Shown one piece after another: positions 11,545-21,687 of a stretch of DNA of 64,000 nt. The notes beneath the pieces are model-generated. The model ran no database searches, was not told the DNA's origin, and was given only the letters and a program-made list of their open reading frames with translations. A program made the position numbers and the translations under genes. Within the stretch, counting starts at the first letter, position 1, and each line of letters begins with the position of its first letter. Location of the stretch: positions 25,753,809-25,817,808 of the forward strand of contig NC_092807.1 of the NCBI RefSeq assembly GCF_040954645.1, written 5' to 3'. Source of the DNA: Diabrotica undecimpunctata (Eukaryota; Arthropoda; Insecta; Coleoptera; Chrysomelidae).

Positions 11545-12530
11545 AAAACCAAACCTAACAATGAACAAGAAAGGACAAAGAATTACATTTATAAAATACC
11601 TTGTGAATGCGATTAGTTTTATTTAGGTCAAACATCAAGGCCATTAAATGTTAGAATAAGTGAACATCACTCTTATATTAAAAATAGAGAGTTTGATAGA
11701 TCTCAAATATGTAAACACGCATGGGCTAAAGGAACATAGGCTTCAATGGACTGATTCAAATATAGTCCTAAAAGACACGGATAGTAAAAAGAGAAAAATC
11801 AAAGAAGCGGCTCGAATTATGCTATATGAGACCAATTGTGTAGCAAATTCCTCGGCAGAATGTAGTAGGATCTGGTTACCCATATTTAAAAGAGAAAGTT
11901 ATTAAAAAGAAACTACCAGTATTAGTAAATCGGTAACATATAGAGGATACATCATTTATGTTTTTTAAATAACAAACATATAAAATCAGAATTTGGTGTT
12001 TATTGAAAATAAACTAAATGCACGATCAAATACTTACCATGTCGGGATAGTATTATGAGGTTTTTTTACTGGTTTTTCCCTCATAATTTACTATGGAATC
12101 GCTAACAGAAGATTTTTACTGTCATCATGGCATATGTTTGTCTTTTTAAAGACAAATTACATGCTATGATTTTTTCTGATGGATATTCTCAAGTTAAAGT
12201 TGATTTCATGTAATTGAATGAACTATCTTACAAGTAAAGTTGTCCCAGGAATGCAACTCAACAATATTGGCAATATCATTTTAAAGTCGTCTACTTTAAA
12301 ATGTATAATGTATGTCTGAATTGTCAATATAAATGAGTCAGATATAATTAAATTATTAGAAGAATTTTTCACCAAGTAACAAAAAAACAAAATTTGTTTA
12401 ATTTACTAATGTTTGTATTTTGAGAACGATTTCCGAAGTGGAAATTGAAATGTCAATAAACGTAGTTTAACCTTTAATTGTGGCTTATTCCCATTTAAAT
12501 ATTAATTACTTTAAAATGCCACAAGAAAAT
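11545..12530 (+). pseudogene. Penelope-like element: GIY-YIG end and 3' tail
   Basis: The coding part reads ...TKNYIYKIPCECD, a stop at 11614-11616, then FYLGQTSRPLNVRISEH, the YxG / R...H pattern of a Penelope GIY-YIG endonuclease. After a frameshift near 11725 it continues as HRLQWTDSNIVLKDTDSKKR and ends near 11905. The 3' untranslated tail closes at 12420-12530 with a small hairpin (GATTTCC / GGAAATT), GAAATGTCAATAAA and ATTGTGGCTTATTCC. This tail links the inverted repeats at 861-1137 and 15888-16085 to the same superfamily. RT is not recognisable upstream. Confidence 0.7.
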
Positions 12531-12900
12531 AGCTTCAGAACAATAATAGGTTATCATATTCTACCTGTAAATTTAAATGGTGATAATATGTACCTTGATT
12601 TTTTAAACAATCACTTTATTCGAGATATTAGAAGTTTTAACGCTAAACAAGAAAAGATCTTTATTTTTTGTGCACGATGGAGCTCCACCACACTTTGATA
12701 GAAGGTGTCTTAATTGGTTAAATAACCATTTTCCGAATCGATGGATTGGTAGAGGTATAGAAGCTCCGATTCATTGGCCTCCTTGGTTGGAAAAAATCAG
12801 AGAAGTTTTAATTGAAAATAGGACCTCTTCAAACTAAACTGACCAAATATCAAAAAGAAACAAAAGGGCAAAAATTCAACAAGACCTATTTCAACCAGAA
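12495..12900 (+). pseudogene. Tc1/mariner-type transposase fragment
   Basis: The first frame has GYHILPVNLNGDNMYLDFL. After a frameshift near 12660 it reads FVHDGAPPHFDRR, then NNHFPNRWIGRG and PIHWPPWL. The HDGAPPHF block is the second catalytic Asp region of insect mariner/Tc-like DDE transposases, and W(I)GR...P(I)xWPP is the segment before the Glu. The first Asp and the Glu block are missing. It abuts the Penelope tail, so one may have inserted beside the other. Confidence 0.65.
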
Positions 12901-13208
12901 AATAGAAAATAAATAGATTATCTTAAGAACATGGTTAATTCCATTTCCAATCTTTAAATTATGTTTTCTACTTTTGTTGTAACATGTTTGTGACTTCAAA
13001 ATCTAGTAGTTTTACCAAAGGATGTAAATAATGGGGAAAATTAACGAAAGCCTTGCATAGATATGAAGCAGTAATCACATGAAAAACTTTCTAAAATGGA
13101 AAGAATTAGAAAATAAATATAAGGAATGGATTGACAAGAAAAAATTGTTGAATAGGTAAAAGAAATAAGAATAAAACTTACTCACATTCTATTTATTCTA
13201 CCACCAAC

Positions 13209-13247
13209 GACCAGTTTTGCATACTGTAATTTGCTATGCATCTTCAG
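13209..13247 (-). ncRNA. Hammerhead-like core, left arm
   Basis: On the minus strand the order is CTGAAGA, a stem GCATA/TATGC, then AAAAC and TGGTC. The CUGANGA box is present, but the GAAA box reads AAAA here, which should inactivate a ribozyme. Helix III between it and GUC would be very short. This is a motif match, not a demonstrated ribozyme. Confidence 0.35.
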
Positions 13248-13905
13248 GTCAACCGTACATGGTAAACTAAACCATGCTGGTACAAGAATTATTATTTAGT
13301 GATTTAGAAAACATTTATTTTATTACATTATTACCTTAAATAATAATGGTTAAATAATTTTACCTCTTAAAAGTCTATTAGACAACAAAAAACTAGCCTT
13401 TTTTGCCAGTTCCTCTCCTAGAAATGATATAGTACCACTATGTGCCTCACTTTTAAATTAAATGTCTGTTGTGTCTTTTTGAATGTGTTCTATTTGTTCC
13501 TAAGTGTCTTTAATTTTATTTTAATTTAAAGTATTTTTAATTTTAAATTAAATTTAAATTATACATCTACCTTCATTTATTATCATAGAGCTGTCTGTTT
13601 TTAATAAATAAGTAATTCAATAAATTAACACACATTTCCAAAATATACCTCTCCAATAAATGTAAATAACTTTTAAATAATATAACACATCACATTCATT
13701 TCAACAAACAATTACACAATACCTACTTCCTAGTTTATTTGTTTAACTCTCCCCTCAAGACCTTTCCCTCTAATTGTTAAATGGTTACAATAAAACTGAT
13801 GATTACCTGTCACCAGCTAACCAGGATAGTTTGAGCTATGTTTTCTAAATCACTAAATAATAATTCTTGTACCGGCCTCATTTAGTTTACCATGTACCTT
13901 AAGAT

Positions 13906-13944
13906 CTGAAGATGTATAGCAAATTATAGTATGCGAAACTGGTC
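13906..13944 (+). ncRNA. Hammerhead-like core, right arm
   Basis: The order is CTGAAGA, a short stem with U-G pairs (GTATA/TATGC), GAAAC, then TGGTC. Both conserved boxes are intact. Penelope-like elements are known to carry minimal hammerhead ribozymes in their terminal repeats, and the position in the repeat arm fits. A very short helix III makes self-cleavage uncertain. Confidence 0.4.
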
Positions 13945-14004
13945 ATTGGTGATAGAATTAAATAGATCGTGAGTAAGTCTTATTCTTATTTCTTTTACCT
14001 ATTT

Positions 14005-14558
14005 GAAATGGACTCACACAGGCAACATATCCAAGATTTAATAACAATAACATATAACAATAACAGTAAAAAAATTTTTACACAGCCTATAAAAAACTTA
14101 GTTAATAAATAAATTCCTTTCCTTTCCTAAAAAATATATTCCTTTCTTTATATAACGTTCACCAAGAAATGGGTGAGTTTGTCTTTTCGGCATAATATTT
14201 CATTTTGTACTGATAGAACTGCCAATCCTGTCTAGTAGGCAAAATGCTAATAACATCTTGTGAAAATAAATATTAGCAACACAAATTTGCTTTTCGAGAA
14301 GTTGCTGTGAGGCAACAGAAACAGGGATAATTATGGAGGAAAAATATGACCAAGACATAAGAGAAGAGTTTCATTGCAAATATACAAACTTGTGGAAAAT
14401 CTGGTTAAAGTGCAGGAAATATTCAAAGATTCACTCAAATGAGTGAAAATTTTATTTTGAACAACAATTACTATAAATTTTTAAATACTACTTACAAAAT
14501 TAAAATGCATTTATACTATAGAATAACTACTCATGAATAAAAACAAAAAAATACTCAC
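14005..14558. other. AT-rich stretch, start of HMGCR intron
   Basis: No exon is seen. The part next to 14558 is the first intron of the HMG-CoA reductase gene, whose GTGAGT donor is at 14558-14553 on the minus strand. The next HMGCR exons were not found in the window. Confidence 0.5.
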
Positions 14559-14835
14559 CTAATATATATTTGGATCCTAATTTTCTGAGATTTCTGAATT
14601 GATGATAACTGTAAAGAATGGCAAGACATCTGATTATTGTCATCACGATTACATCGGCCGCTATAAAATGATCTTCAGTGCAGGTGCTACATGTTGAGGT
14701 AGTCCGTGGAAAGGCCTTTGTCCCTTGGGGTTTATCCAAAGTCAAAAAACATACAGTAAAGGTAATGACAGTAAATATAACTTCCCATGGGTGAGTTGCA
14801 CAAAGTTCCCCGTATAACGCAAAAATCTTAGACAT
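14559..14835 (-). CDS. Hmgcr: HMG-CoA reductase, first coding exon (partial)
   Basis: HMG-CoA reductase makes mevalonate from HMG-CoA in the ER membrane, the committed step of isoprenoid and juvenile hormone synthesis in insects. The exon begins MSKIFALYGELCATHPWEVI, then a hydrophobic segment (FTVITFTVCFLTL), a Ser/Thr/Cys loop, ADVIVMTIIRCLAILYSY (second membrane segment) and NLRKLGSKYILG. The GELCATHPWEVI, AADVI.MTI.RC and LGSKY.LG blocks are the conserved N-terminus of insect HMGCR. The exon ends in phase 1 at a GTGAGT donor. The catalytic domain lies in later exons that I could not find. The start is the only ATG in frame, preceded by CCACCATAAC. It is divergent from RpS17. Confidence 0.85.
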
Positions 14836-15539
14836 GTTATGGTGGCGAAATAGTTTTACTTAATAAACATTATAAACAAATTAAAATCATTTTATAGATG
14901 ATAAAATGATGTAATGGGTGACGTTAGGTGGTAATGTAACAATCAAAGTCACTTTATTGGTTATAATTTTTTAAAAAGACAAATGTCAAATGTCAGGTTG
15001 AATTCCAATATTGCCATTCCAACATTATTTCCTTATGTACCTTAATTCTTAGTACAGAATGAGTGAAAATGGCTTACACAAATGCAGATTGTTTTGGAAA
15101 AATACACTAATATCCAATAATTAAAGCAATAGAATACCCTAATGAAATTATATAAACTTATAATCTGACTATATTAACGCTGATATAAAATCCATTCAGT
15201 TTAAATTTTGATCATGTATATGTTTAAAATATCTGTGTTTTAAGTTACTTCAATGACTGCTGTAGGTAAAAAAAAAATTATTTGGTAACAAATATTATAT
15301 AACGTTTCTATGTCTTCAAATGAATTATACATACTGTTATTGAATTATTTTTTGTCAACGAGTAACCAGTAACTTTGAAGATTTGATTTCGACTTATCTA
15401 CAGTATTCAGTCTACATATTATTTTTTAACAAAAGATCCGATTAGAGATAGAAATAATATAAAAAGGCAAATAAACGTGTGGGCTTATTGTACTAACAAA
15501 TTCATAGTATCTTTTCTTTCTTTCTATTATACTTTTTAG
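14836..15539. promoter_or_regulatory. HMGCR 5' region between divergent genes
   Basis: This is the spacer upstream of the HMGCR start. It must hold that gene's 5' untranslated region and promoter, but I recognise no TATA box, initiator or binding site. It is AT-rich and has no ORF. Confidence 0.35.
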
Positions 15540-15673
15540 GATCTAATGTTAACATACAAAGAACTATAACACCAAGATTTCTCAAGCTGTATCGTGCTGA
15601 AAAATATAAAGTTAAATTTGGCAATGTAGGAGGACGCAATAATACTTTCTTAAGCCTGCCATCTGTAGGATAA
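15540..15673 (+). other. Candidate terminal coding exon, unknown protein
   Basis: A polypyrimidine tract and ACTTTTTAG acceptor precede an open frame that reads SNVNIQRTITPRFLKLYRAE, then KYKVKFGNVGG and stops at TAA (15671). Forty-three codons stay open in an AT-rich region, with mixed, protein-like composition. I do not recognise it and see no matching upstream exon. It may be the last exon of a plus-strand gene, or a relic of a TE. Confidence 0.3.
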
Positions 15674-15887
15674 TTATAGCAATATATTTAATCATATTCA
15701 GGACGAAAGGAAACTTTCAAAAATTTTTTAGAACTTTAACTTGTGTGTAATTTATAACATCATCTATATTTATATAACCTAAGGAATTATTTGAGTACCG
15801 ATTTCAATTTCCTATATTTAAAGTAGGTATTTTAATATTGTTCCGAAGCTACATAAAGCCGAATACAATTTAGTATTTTTATTGAAA

Positions 15888-16085
15888 GAGAGTCACAATT
15901 TTGTTTTAAAATAATTTCATTTTGACGTTTGGATTTCCACTTTCTCAATATATTATATTTACCCTAATATAAATAAACTTATATTAGGGTAAAATTGTGG
16001 CTTGTTCCAAAAAAAGTAAATTAAAATATTTTAAAATACCGGCAGGATAGAAAGAAATATATTTTCTTTCTATCTTTCCTATGAT
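15888..16085. repeat. Penelope-like tail relic with two hairpins
   Basis: AGTCACAATTTT (15891) and AAAATTGTGGCT (15991) are inverted. The left side carries the complement of the GGAAAT..AAACGTCAA motif of the Penelope tails. Between them is a near-perfect palindrome of TTACCCTAATATAA with its complement (15959-15992). A second dyad, GATAGAAAGAAA / TTTCTTTCTATC, lies near 16047-16077. The right arm is shortened. Confidence 0.5.
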
Positions 16086-16539
16086 GTCTTCCCCTTTTGT
16101 TTCTAAGTTGCGCCACATGTAGGCAACTTACAGTGTAGTAGTGTTTTGCTTAAACTAATTATCCAAATTAATAGAAATCAATTTATTATTCCTAACATAA
16201 TATTTTATAAAGTCCAAACCATCTACTGTTTATCTTATTCCAATTATCTTATCCAATCTTATTAAATCACGCTACATTATGCGTACAATTATTAAATGAT
16301 ACATGGATTACTCATATTGCCTTTGTTTTGGATTATCCATATTGCACTAAAATTGGGCTTTATATTTCAAATACATATAATTATTAAACGGAACAACGGA
16401 AGTAAATAAGATGTAAGGTGTAATTATAAGATGTAATGATTAGTCTAATGTCTTAATGTTGGTAAAAATGTTTATAATTTATAATGTCAGTTGTCAAATG
16501 TCAATAGCGCCACCTTCCGTTCTCTTTGAAAGAATTTTG

Positions 16540-16697
16540 CTTCTTTGACCACGTTTTTCTGAACCAAGTTTTTCGCTTTTGGTAAGTTTTGGAATATTTT
16601 TGAAGTATATTGTGAAAATTAACATCTTTTTAATGGTTGATCGATAAAATATAAAGTACATAATAATTATAAACGTTAAACGTATTTTGTAGAAAAC
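16540..16697 (+). promoter_or_regulatory. RpS17 5' UTR exon and intron 1
   Basis: A short non-coding first exon ends ...CGCTTTTG at a GTAAGT donor (16582). Intron 1 ends at TTTTGTAG (16692), leaving five untranslated bases before the ATG at 16698. The exact transcription start is unknown. Pyrimidine-rich CTTCTTTGACC near 16540 could be the 5'TOP-like start expected for a ribosomal protein mRNA. Confidence 0.55.
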
Positions 16698-17954
16698 ATG
16701 GGTCGCGTACGTACCAAGACAGTGAAGAAAGCCTCCAAAGTCATCATTGAAAAATACTACACACGTTTAACTTTAGATTTCCACACAAACAAGCGCATCT
16801 GCGAAGAAATCGCAATTATTCCAACAAAACCTCTACGTAATAAAATTGCAGGTTTTGTCACACATTTGATGAAACGTCTTAGGCATTCACAAGTAAGTTT
16901 TTGTGGTATATTTCAGTTTTAACATATTTTAAGGCGATTTTCAGTAAAATAGCTGTAAAATGTAATAATAGTTAGGTTAGTTATGTATTTATAACAATAA
17001 CACCAATATTTTTGATGTTACATCCATGACTCATAACTAATACCTGTATTATATTTTGCTTTAGTTATGAACTTTTATTTTTTTTTTGTCTGGTTGTTAT
17101 TTTCGAATTGTAATAATCTATACCAGTTGGTACGAGAAGGTCTTATGACCAAGTGCCAGAGATTAAAGTGTTTAGCTTCTTTTGAACTATGAAGATGCAT
17201 GTCAGTTTTGATTGATTAAAATTAATATTTATGCTTTAGTTAAGTTTTTTTTGAGAATGATCGAATAATATTGATTGCTGCTTTTATTTGTAATATTTTG
17301 AAATAGAAGGCCAACATGTAAATCTTAGATGGCATGGATGTAGATGAGATGGATCGTAATATTATATTATATTGATTCCTATAGAATTACTTGGTGCAAT
17401 AGAAACAGATTCTGCCAAAAAATTAATTTTAGGGGCAAGCTTTCTAGGAGATAATATTAAAATTTTAACATAAATTAGTAGAATCAATGGAAATATTAAT
17501 ATGATCAATATTGTTGAACAAAGATGTTCTCATTTAAAGAGTGGAAAATTGGATGCTCATATTGTTTTATGTTTATTAACATATGATATATATACCACTT
17601 GGATGTGTGGGTTAAAATAAGGTGGAACGATCTTAAATCAATTTTCTTTTTTGCACATTGGTCAATGTTAATGTTATAACATGTTAGATCTTAAAATATT
17701 AGAGTAAAGAGAACTCTTAATTAATTTTTGATCAATTCATTTTATATTTGCAGGTGCGTGGAATTTCCATCAAATTGCAAGAAGAAGAACGTGAAAGACG
17801 TGATAACTATGTACCAGAAGTCTCTGCTCTTGAACATGATATCATTGAGGTTGATCCAGAGACCAAAGAAATGTTGAAAATGCTTGATTTCAACAATATC
17901 AGTGGATTGCAGTTAACACAACCAGCTACAAACACATTCAACAGACGTTCTTAA
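16698..17954 (+). CDS. RpS17: 40S ribosomal protein S17 (eS17)
   Basis: eS17 is a structural protein of the small ribosomal subunit. Coding exon A is 16698-16892 ([20 protein letters not shown] ... to HSQ). It ends at a GTAAGT donor. Coding exon B is 17754-17954 ([20 protein letters not shown] ... to NTFNRRS), after TTTGCAG. Joined in phase 0 they give 131 residues, the usual insect length, with no lesion. The conserved N-terminus, the NKRICEEIA motif and the MLDFNNISG segment are intact. Intron 2 is 861 bp and holds no recognisable gene. AATAAA at 17983-17988 is the likely polyadenylation signal. This is the only complete host gene in the window. Confidence 0.97.
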
Positions 17955-17982
17955 TTTTTTTTATAATGTAATTTACATTTAA

Positions 17983-17988
17983 AATAAA
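17983..17988 (+). terminator. RpS17 polyadenylation signal AATAAA
   Basis: A canonical AATAAA lies 29 bp after the RpS17 stop codon. Confidence 0.7.
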
Positions 17989-18327
17989 TACAAAGTATTT
18001 GTACAGTTCTGCATTTTTTAATGTTTTAAATCATACTATAATAATTGTTTAATTACTAAGACAGGTATTCATGACTTCATATTTCATGGATTTAAATAGA
18101 TTTTGGCCTTTTTTCACCCTAAAAATGAAATACTTATTGTTATAAAATTTAGATTTAATAAAAAAATAATATTTATGTAATAGGAGTATTCAACAAAATA
18201 CTAAGCGCTTATTTCAGAAGGCCTAGTAGCCTAAGATCCCACTGCAGGATCACTATGTTCATAATGGTGTAGTTAAAAACACTTGTATTTTAAATAATTT
18301 AAAACTGGGAGAATACATTAATATTAG

Positions 18328-18835
18328 GTTGCTAGTTGAAAAGTGGCCGCAAATATTTTGAATTCAATTAATAGTAATTAATTTTTAATAAAATTTTTAT
18401 TTCATTTTTTTATTTTTTAAATAGGCTGCTAATGACATACATGCATGTTTTTTGTATCGAATTAAAGCTAATTTTTTTCTTAATATGATTATACAAGGTC
18501 GCCTGAGAAAAAAATGGCTAAAAATGTGTTTTCAGCAGTTAAAAACGTGATGCATCAAAGATAAAATAGACAGCTAGCATGCAACACTACTGGTGTGAAG
18601 TATCAGTTGTCTGAGACTTAGCATGCGTCAATAGATATCACTTATCAAATCAGTGTCATTGCACCCTAACTCTATTTTACTTTATCTTTCATACCTTGCA
18701 TTTTTAACAACTAGCAACATTAATCATCATATTAAGAAAAAAATTAGCTTTAATTTGATATAAAAAAACATGCACATTATGTCATGAGCATAAAATATTT
18801 GTCAAAAATTAATTACTATTAATTGAATTTGTTTC
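18328..18835. repeat. Long foldback/MITE-like element
   Basis: The outer left part reads GGTTGCTAG...GCAAATATTTT then TTCAATTAATAGTAATTAAT. The outer right part has the complement ATTAATTACTATTAATTGAA. Inside, AATTAAAGCTAATTTTTTTC is mirrored by AAAAAAATTAGCTTTAATTT, and AGTTAAAAACGTG...CAAAGATAAAATAG by TATTTTACTTTATCTTTCAT...TTTTTAACAACTAGC. There is no ORF. The same ends recur at 45463-45665, which makes this a dispersed family. Confidence 0.7.
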
Positions 18836-19079
18836 ATATCAAACCTAAAAAATTTAAACTCTCATGTCAGGAGGGTACATGAAGAGATCAGACTTATCTG
18901 TAGTCAATTACAATAAAATGCCAAGACATGGTCTATGTTCCTGATAAATGACCAATGGAACAAATACCATGACTTGCCTAAGGTAACAAAATCCAGACAT
19001 TAGGAAGTGGACTGGTTATTAGGACATAATCAGAAGATCATTAGGATGAACATATAGTTTTCTTGATCAATGATGTCTA

Positions 19080-20265
19080 ATACAAACCATTGAAGGCTGC
19101 TCATTGGAGGTATATTACAGACCTGAAAAGGTTCCTTCTTTTCTGGAAAAAGAATCCTTCAAGATGATTGTGTGCCACCAGAAGGAATATGAAGGAGACA
19201 ATTCTTGAATCAGCATACTTTTCATATGATACTGAGAACCTCGAGGAGAGAACAGCTAGACAGATATTCTAGAATAAATGTACTGCATCTGATCATCAGT
19301 TTCGACATGATGGTGCACCACCTGATGTGGGTAGCACAAACGTCAATGAAAGGGGCGAGTCATTACTACAGTTTATGTAATATGATTTAGTAAATGTAGG
19401 AAACAAACCAACTTTCGTAACTTCACAATGAAAGGATTTAATTGATATAACAGTGGCTAGAACTGTTAAAAAATGGCAACGGTCAGATGAGGGTGTTTTG
19501 TTCAGACCATGGACACATTTGTTTTTAAATAATAGGTAATAAACCTATCAAGGAAATTTACTGTAACTCTTGTAAAACTGACTGGGAAACATATCAAGCA
19601 GACTTAGAATATTGTTTAGATAGGGTAAAGAGACAATAAGGGATACACTGGACTTAGACATGGCTACAAAACAATTTCAAGATGTGATGTCGGCGTTCAA
19701 GGACTATTGACCAGAGAGAGTGAGAAATTTCAACAGGTGCACTGGTGGAATAACCTTACAATCAAAGGACAGAAGTCAGACACAGAGAAGTGCAATAAGA
19801 AATTGCGAGATAGAACAGACTCTAGGAATGTCAGGGATCTCTAAAGTTCTCTTCAAGGACCCTTTTTTTTGAAGAAGAAGAAGAAGTTTTTGATTTTTTT
19901 GACCCTCACCCTCAGATAATTATAACCTATCACTCCAAAAGGAGTCAAGCAGAAGTTAGGTTTTTACACTCAGATTGGTGAAGAGACCCTGAAATAACTT
20001 TTGAGGGCGCACTATTCTAAGTCTGAAACAAAATGGTAGCCAGACGCACTTATGGACAAATGTGGGGAAATCTTATATCGGATTTTATTGGAAAACCAAT
20101 AATTATACATGTATTGTCAGAGGTATGGTGACTTAATGTGCAGCAAAAAAGTGGCATCCTTAAACTTTGTAAGGTACAAAGACTTGCTTGCCTTGAAATT
20201 ACAGGGACTCTGAGGTGCAAACCAATAGTCCTACTGAACCCTAATTGGTGATTTGAACGCCTGAG
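19080..20265 (+). pseudogene. R1-like LINE relic, degenerate
   Basis: Fragments in shifting frames match the endonuclease-to-RT part of R1/Jockey-type elements: NKPTFVTS...KDLIDITVAR, KTDWETYQADLEYCLDRVKR, and RVRNFNRCTGG for the usual NCP.R...R.PWWN. Much further along is KLCKVQRLACLEITGTLRC, the C-terminal LxKVQRLACLxITGAxRT block. The RT itself seems deleted. Many stops are present. It is old. Confidence 0.6.
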
Positions 20266-20299
20266 TGGGCAACGATAATAATAGACGGATGGGTTTTAT

Positions 20300-20825
20300 G
20301 GGAAAATATGGCGGAAGAAATATAAGGAATAGAAAAATGTAACAAACATTTTTAGAGAGCAGCATGGTGGAGTGAAGAAATCAAAACATTAATTAATAAA
20401 GGAAAAGAAAACTACCTTAAAGAAATACAAACAAACATATTTTGAAAGTGATAAGAAGGAGTATACTACAAAGAGAAACATAGCAAAAAGAGAAAGCTGT
20501 GAAAAATTTGGAGGTAGCTTGAATGAAGGATATAAAATAAATAATAGAGGACATATCTAATCAATTAAATAAAGACGTTGTACATGTAGGAAAATCTCCA
20601 GCAAATAACATACCACCTCCAGTAAATGTATAGCCTGGATAATACATATTCGAATGTCAACAAGTTTCATAAAACTATAAAGAGATCGGAAGAAAATGGA
20701 TAGATCAGTTCGAAGAAATGGGAAGTAATAAAGGGAAAACTATTGAAGAATTAAAGACGATAGCTAAAAATAGAAATGCATGGAAAATGGAAAAGGAAGA
20801 ACCGGAATCCCCAGTCGACGCCTGA
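20300..20825 (+). pseudogene. Second degenerate LINE relic
   Basis: The AAWWSEEIKTLINKGKENYL region with the following basic helix corresponds to the linker before the RT in LINE ORF2. After a gap, WIDQFEEMGSNKGKTIEELK and NRNAWKMEKEE correspond to the C-terminal WxDQVEEDL...W region. The RT is missing between them, so the copy is internally deleted. Confidence 0.55.
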
Positions 20826-21281
20826 GAAGGCAAAAGGATATGAGAAAAAGAAAAAACAAATTTTTATATTTGTCACAATAGATAAATTTCAAATCAGCTT
20901 TTGTGCAAAGTTCTATGTAATATCTTATATTCACGCCCACTCCATTTATTTTTATTTGTTCTTGGATTTTTATAAGGTCGACGAGAATATCATTTCAGAA
21001 AAGACATTAAATAAGATAAGAGAAAGGACCCAACCTTATCGCATTCCTTAATGTAGTGCAGCATCTTCACATTTAGCAATATAGAGTATCTAAATATAAT
21101 TACCAATAGGATCAATACAAAAAATGCATGCGTTACCGTAAGTCCTATGAATTTTATCCATTAAGTTCCCAAATAATCCTCTTGTTTGTTTACCTAAAAG
21201 TTATTTATATTAATATATTTATTTATAAAGTATTATAGGAAAAATTAGTAGATACCGTAAAATGGGGTGAATAGGAACGGT
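20826..21281. other. Short flank, no gene seen
   Basis: AT-rich sequence between the LINE relic and the left BEL LTR. No gene is supported. Confidence 0.4.
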
Positions 21282-21617
21282 ATTACGTTAGGAATGTCCT
21301 ACGATTAATTTTCGCATGAGACTCCTGGTTCGAAAAAATACAAAATTAAATTTCTATTACAAAAAAAATTACTTTTGTATTAAAATACACAAATGTGACT
21401 TTAAAAGTTTTATTTAATTTAGTTTCTTCAGTGGTACAAATTCGACTCAACTAACCCTAACTATCGAGGCAATTGTATATATTCTTATAATATGATATTC
21501 GATACTCCTACATTTTCAGATGAAAAAGTCATTAAATTTTAATTGCCTTCACCAGCCCGAGAGACGATACGCTGATTATGGGATTTTTTAAAATAAACGT
21601 TAAGTATTTACTCGACA
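21282..21617 (-). repeat. BEL 3' LTR
   Basis: Direct copy of 28625-28966. On the minus strand it begins TGTCGAGTAAATACTTAACG and ends CTAACGTAATA. Confidence 0.85.
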
Positions 21618-21687
21618 TTCTTCCACCTTGAGAAATTTGACATAATTTCTCAAAAAAATGCAGAGTTACGAAAATGTCATGAAAATA

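Larger units (their letters stand above)
13149..14004. repeat. Foldback of ~166-bp arms, Penelope-tail-like
   Basis: The left arm (13149-13314) and right arm (13838-14004) are inverted copies with roughly 85-90% identity by eye. They share AATAGGTAAAAGAAATAAGAA at the outside and TGATTTAGAAAACAT at the inside. About 520 bp of AT-rich sequence without ORFs lies between. Each arm carries a CTGAAGA...stem...(G/A)AAAC...GGTC motif (see the two entries that follow). The organisation, two tails head to head, is known in Penelope-like elements. Confidence 0.65.

Noticed and set aside
12421..12465. Hammerhead in the Penelope tail with GAAATGTC
   Set aside because: There is a hairpin before it, but no CUGANGA box and no room for helix III.
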